A stretch of DNA of 64,000 bases from Roseiarcus sp963772555. GTDB taxonomy: Bacteria > Pseudomonadota > Alphaproteobacteria > Rhizobiales > Beijerinckiaceae. How positions within the stretch are numbered: position 1 is the stretch's first letter; every line of letters starts with the position of its first letter. The notes beneath the pieces are model-generated. The model was not told where the DNA came from. It ran no database searches and worked only from the letters and a program-made list of their open reading frames with translations. Shown one piece after another: positions 61,614 to 64,000 of this stretch. The position numbers were made by a program, and so were the translations under genes. The DNA is taken from contig CAVYXQ010000007.1 of NCBI GenBank assembly GCA_963772555.1, forward strand, positions 310,001-374,000. The letters run 5' to 3'.

Positions 61614-64000
61614 ATGCTCGCAATTGTTCGAATTGCCCTATCCAAGCCGTACACTTTCGTCGTCATGGCTATGTTGATCGTCATCTTTGGCGCGACAGCG
61701 GCGGTGAAGACCCCCATCGACATCTTCCCCAATATCGGCATCCCGGTCGTCGCCGTCGTTTGGACCTACGAGGGACTGCCCGCGGAGGATATGTCAAAGC
61801 GCGTGATCTACTATTACGAGCGCACGCTCAGCTCGCAGGTCAACGATATCGAGCATATCGAGTCGCAATCGCTGCCGCGTTACGGGGTGGTCAAGGTCTT
61901 CTTCCAGCGAGGAGTCAACATCAACGGCGCGCTGGCGCAAGTGACTGCAGCCTCCCAGACCGTTCTCAAATTTCTGCCGCCCGGCATCACACCCCCATTT
62001 GTTCTCAGCTTCAACGCCTCGAGCGTGCCCGTGATCCAGTTGGCGCTGTCGAGCGCCGGGCTGTCGCAGGCGCGGCTCTTCGATGCCGGACAGAATTTCA
62101 TCCGGCCTCAACTCGCGCAGGTCGCCGGCTCGGCGATTCCATCGCCATACGGCGGCAAGATCCTTCAGGTGCAGGTCGATATCGATCAGGACAAGCTGCA
62201 AGCCTACGGACTGTCGGCGCAGGACGTCGTCAACGCCATCGGGCAGCAGAACATCGTTACGCCTGTGGGGACGGAAAAGGTCGGCGACTTCGAATACGTG
62301 GTCCAGCTCAACGGCTCTCCGACCCGTCTCGATGCACTCAATGATGTGCCCATTCGCGTCGTCGACGGGGCGACCGTGTTCCTTCGCGACGTCGCGTACG
62401 CGCATTTCGGCGCCCCGCCGCAAATCAATATGGTCCGCGTCGACGGCAAAAACGCCGTCTTGATGACGATTCTGAAGACGGGGTCCGCTTCGACGCTCGA
62501 CGTCATCAACGGCATCAAGGCGCTGCTTCCCAAACTGCGGGAGACGCTGCCGGCCAGCCTGAAGCTCGACACCATCAATGACCAGTCGTCGTTCGTCTAT
62601 TCGGCTGTCAATTCGGTGATCTTCGAGGGCGTCGTCGCGGCCGCGCTGACGGGCCTGATGATCCTCATTTTTCTCGGCAGCTGGCGTTCGACCCTTATCA
62701 TCATGATCTCGATTCCGCTGGCGATCCTGGCGTCAGTGGCGGCGCTTTCCGCAATCGGCGAGACGATCAACGTCATGACGCTCGGGGGACTCGCGCTGGC
62801 GGTCGGCATTCTCGTCGACGACGCGACAGTGACGATCGAGAACATCAACTGGCATCTCGAACAGGACAAGGACATCGAGACCGCGATCATGGATGGCGCA
62901 CGCCAGATCGTCCTTCCGGCGACCGTCTCGCTTCTCTGCATCTGCATCGTCTTCGTGCCGATGTTCAATCTCGGCGGCGTCGCCGGCTATCTCTTTCGGC
63001 CGATGGCGGAAGCCGTCGTGTTCGCTCTCGTCGCCTCTTACGTGCTGTCCCGCACCCTGGTGGCGACGCTGGCTCGCTATCTGCTGGCAAATCAGGCGCT
63101 CGACGAGCCGGGTGCGGCGCCGCGGCCGACCCGCAACCCGCTGGCGCTTTTCCAGCGCGGATTCGAGCGCCGGTTCGAGTCATCTCGCGCCTTCTATCGA
63201 CGACTGCTTGAAACGGCGCTCGCGGCGCGGTGGAAGTTCGTCGCGGGCTTTCTGCTGGCGGTCGCGGGTTCGTTCGCCCTCGCCCCATATCTCGGCCAGA
63301 ACTTCTTTCCGCCGACCGCCAACACGCAGATCAAGCTTCACGTGCGCGCGCCGACCGGGACCCGCATCGAAGGCACCGCCATCATCTGCGACGGAGTCGA
63401 AGCAGCCATCCGGCGGATCATTCCTCCTGAGGCGCTGGGTCCGATGGTCGACAACATCGGACTGCCGGTCAGCGGCATCAATTCGACCTACAACAATTCC
63501 GGCACCGTGGGTCCGGCGGACGCCGATATCCTGATCACCGTCAATCCCGAATATGAAAGCGAGGCGGACGGCTACGTCACCAAAATGCGTGAGACCCTGC
63601 CGAAATCCTTCCCGGGCACGACATTCGCATTCCTGCCAGCGGACATCGTCTCGCAGATTCTCAATTTCGGTCTTCCCGCGCCGATCGACGTGCAAGTCGT
63701 CGGCGCCAATTTCGCCGCCAACCGCCACTACGCGAACGAATTGCTGCACAGGATCTCCCGCGTCACCGGCATTGCCGACGCGCGAATCCAGCAGGCGGCC
63801 AACAACCCCACGCTCGGCGTCGAAGTCGACCGGATGCGGGCGGCGCAGGTCGGCCTCAACGAGGGCGATGTGGCGAAGAGCCTGCAGGAGAGCCTCTCCG
63901 GAAGCTTCAAGGTCGCTCCGACGTTCTGGATCAACCCCAAGAACGGCGTCGCCTATCCCATCGTGGCGCAGACGCCGCAATATTGGCTGGATTCGGTCTC
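61614..64000 (+). CDS. RND efflux transporter permease (AcrB/HAE1 type), 3' end beyond window
   Basis: About 795 of roughly 1050 residues are visible. It begins MLAIVRIALSKPYTFVVMAM and has the first membrane helix, periplasmic porter loops and the block of helices with LGGLALAVGILVDDATVTIE, whose Asp pair is the proton relay. A second TM1-like segment (FVAGFLLAVAGSFALAPYLG) starts the second half. No membrane-fusion protein gene lies before it in the window. ATG 61614 is the likely start. It probably forms an export unit under the two-component system upstream. Confidence 0.93.
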   Translation, partial: MLAIVRIALSKPYTFVVMAMLIVIFGATAAVKTPIDIFPNIGIPVVAVVWTYEGLPAEDMSKRVIYYYERTLSSQVNDIEHIESQSLPRYGVVKVFFQRGVNINGALAQVTAASQTVLKFLPPGITPPFVLSFNASSVPVIQLALSSAGLSQARLFDAGQNFIRPQLAQVAGSAIPSPYGGKILQVQVDIDQDKLQAYGLSAQDVVNAIGQQNIVTPVGTEKVGDFEYVVQLNGSPTRLDALNDVPIRVVDGATVFLRDVAYAHFGAPPQINMVRVDGKNAVLMTILKTGSASTLDVINGIKALLPKLRETLPASLKLDTINDQSSFVYSAVNSVIFEGVVAAALTGLMILIFLGSWRSTLIIMISIPLAILASVAALSAIGETINVMTLGGLALAVGILVDDATVTIENINWHLEQDKDIETAIMDGARQIVLPATVSLLCICIVFVPMFNLGGVAGYLFRPMAEAVVFALVASYVLSRTLVATLARYLLANQALDEPGAAPRPTRNPLALFQRGFERRFESSRAFYRRLLETALAARWKFVAGFLLAVAGSFALAPYLGQNFFPPTANTQIKLHVRAPTGTRIEGTAIICDGVEAAIRRIIPPEALGPMVDNIGLPVSGINSTYNNSGTVGPADADILITVNPEYESEADGYVTKMRETLPKSFPGTTFAFLPADIVSQILNFGLPAPIDVQVVGANFAANRHYANELLHRISRVTGIADARIQQAANNPTLGVEVDRMRAAQVGLNEGDVAKSLQESLSGSFKVAPTFWINPKNGVAYPIVAQTPQYWLDSV

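Overview
The window is GC-rich, densely packed chromosomal DNA from an alphaproteobacterium, most probably of the order Hyphomicrobiales (Rhizobiales). The pointers are a porin with a proline-rich N-terminus like those of the Methylocystaceae/Beijerinckiaceae, two BMP-type ABC transporters, a DUF763 protein, phd-vapC and brnT-type toxin-antitoxin genes, and Rhizobiales-like interspersed repeats. The order is an inference; there is no rRNA gene in the window. I saw no tRNA gene and no CRISPR array.

Layout. 1-3.5 kb: a phospholipase D-like protein (cut by the window edge) and the GTPase TypA. 3.8-5.9 kb: a complete IS1595-family element with 23-bp perfect terminal inverted repeats, an 8-bp target duplication and small passenger genes. 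6-9.8 kb: an HTH protein, a PhzF-like isomerase, an alpha/beta hydrolase and two decaying toxin-antitoxin loci. 9.9-12.1 kb: a GGDEF-EAL protein. 12.7-26.6 kb: a cyanuric acid catabolic island. atzF (allophanate hydrolase) diverges from a tightly coupled run: BMP binding protein, two permeases, biuret hydrolase, ring-opening cyanuric acid/barbiturate hydrolase, ABC ATPase, atzG, atzE, a 5-formyl-THF cyclo-ligase-like protein, atzH/hpxZ, an ATZ/TRZ-type amidohydrolase and a 2OG-Fe(II) oxygenase. Both known routes from 1-carboxybiuret to AtzF are present (BiuH, and AtzE-AtzG), next to their own importer. 26.9-42.1 kb: a second catabolic region of sugar or polyol type, with two TIM-barrel epimerases, three Gfo/Idh/MocA oxidoreductases, two SDRs, a mannitol dehydrogenase-family enzyme and a second complete BMP-type ABC transporter. 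42.1-46.5 kb: dxs, a PRC-barrel protein and a HAD phosphatase. 46.5-52.8 kb: an accessory patch holding an orphan CopG-type antitoxin, a Phd domain fused to an RNase H-like domain, a Phd-VapC pair, a degraded second CopG copy, and an NB-ARC/TPR gene that is 5'-truncated at a group II intron remnant and split by an IS66-family (ISBst12-like) insertion. 52.9-58.6 kb: membrane and stress proteins and a porin. 59.3-64 kb: an OmpR-type two-component system and an RND efflux pump that runs off the window.

At least six otherwise normal genes carry one- or two-base frameshifts, three of them a missing C in a short C run. Part of the apparent gene decay may therefore be sequencing error. The exceptions are the TGA in the HigB-like toxin, the truncated BrnT, the CopG remnant and the IS-split TPR gene, which do not look like run-length errors.
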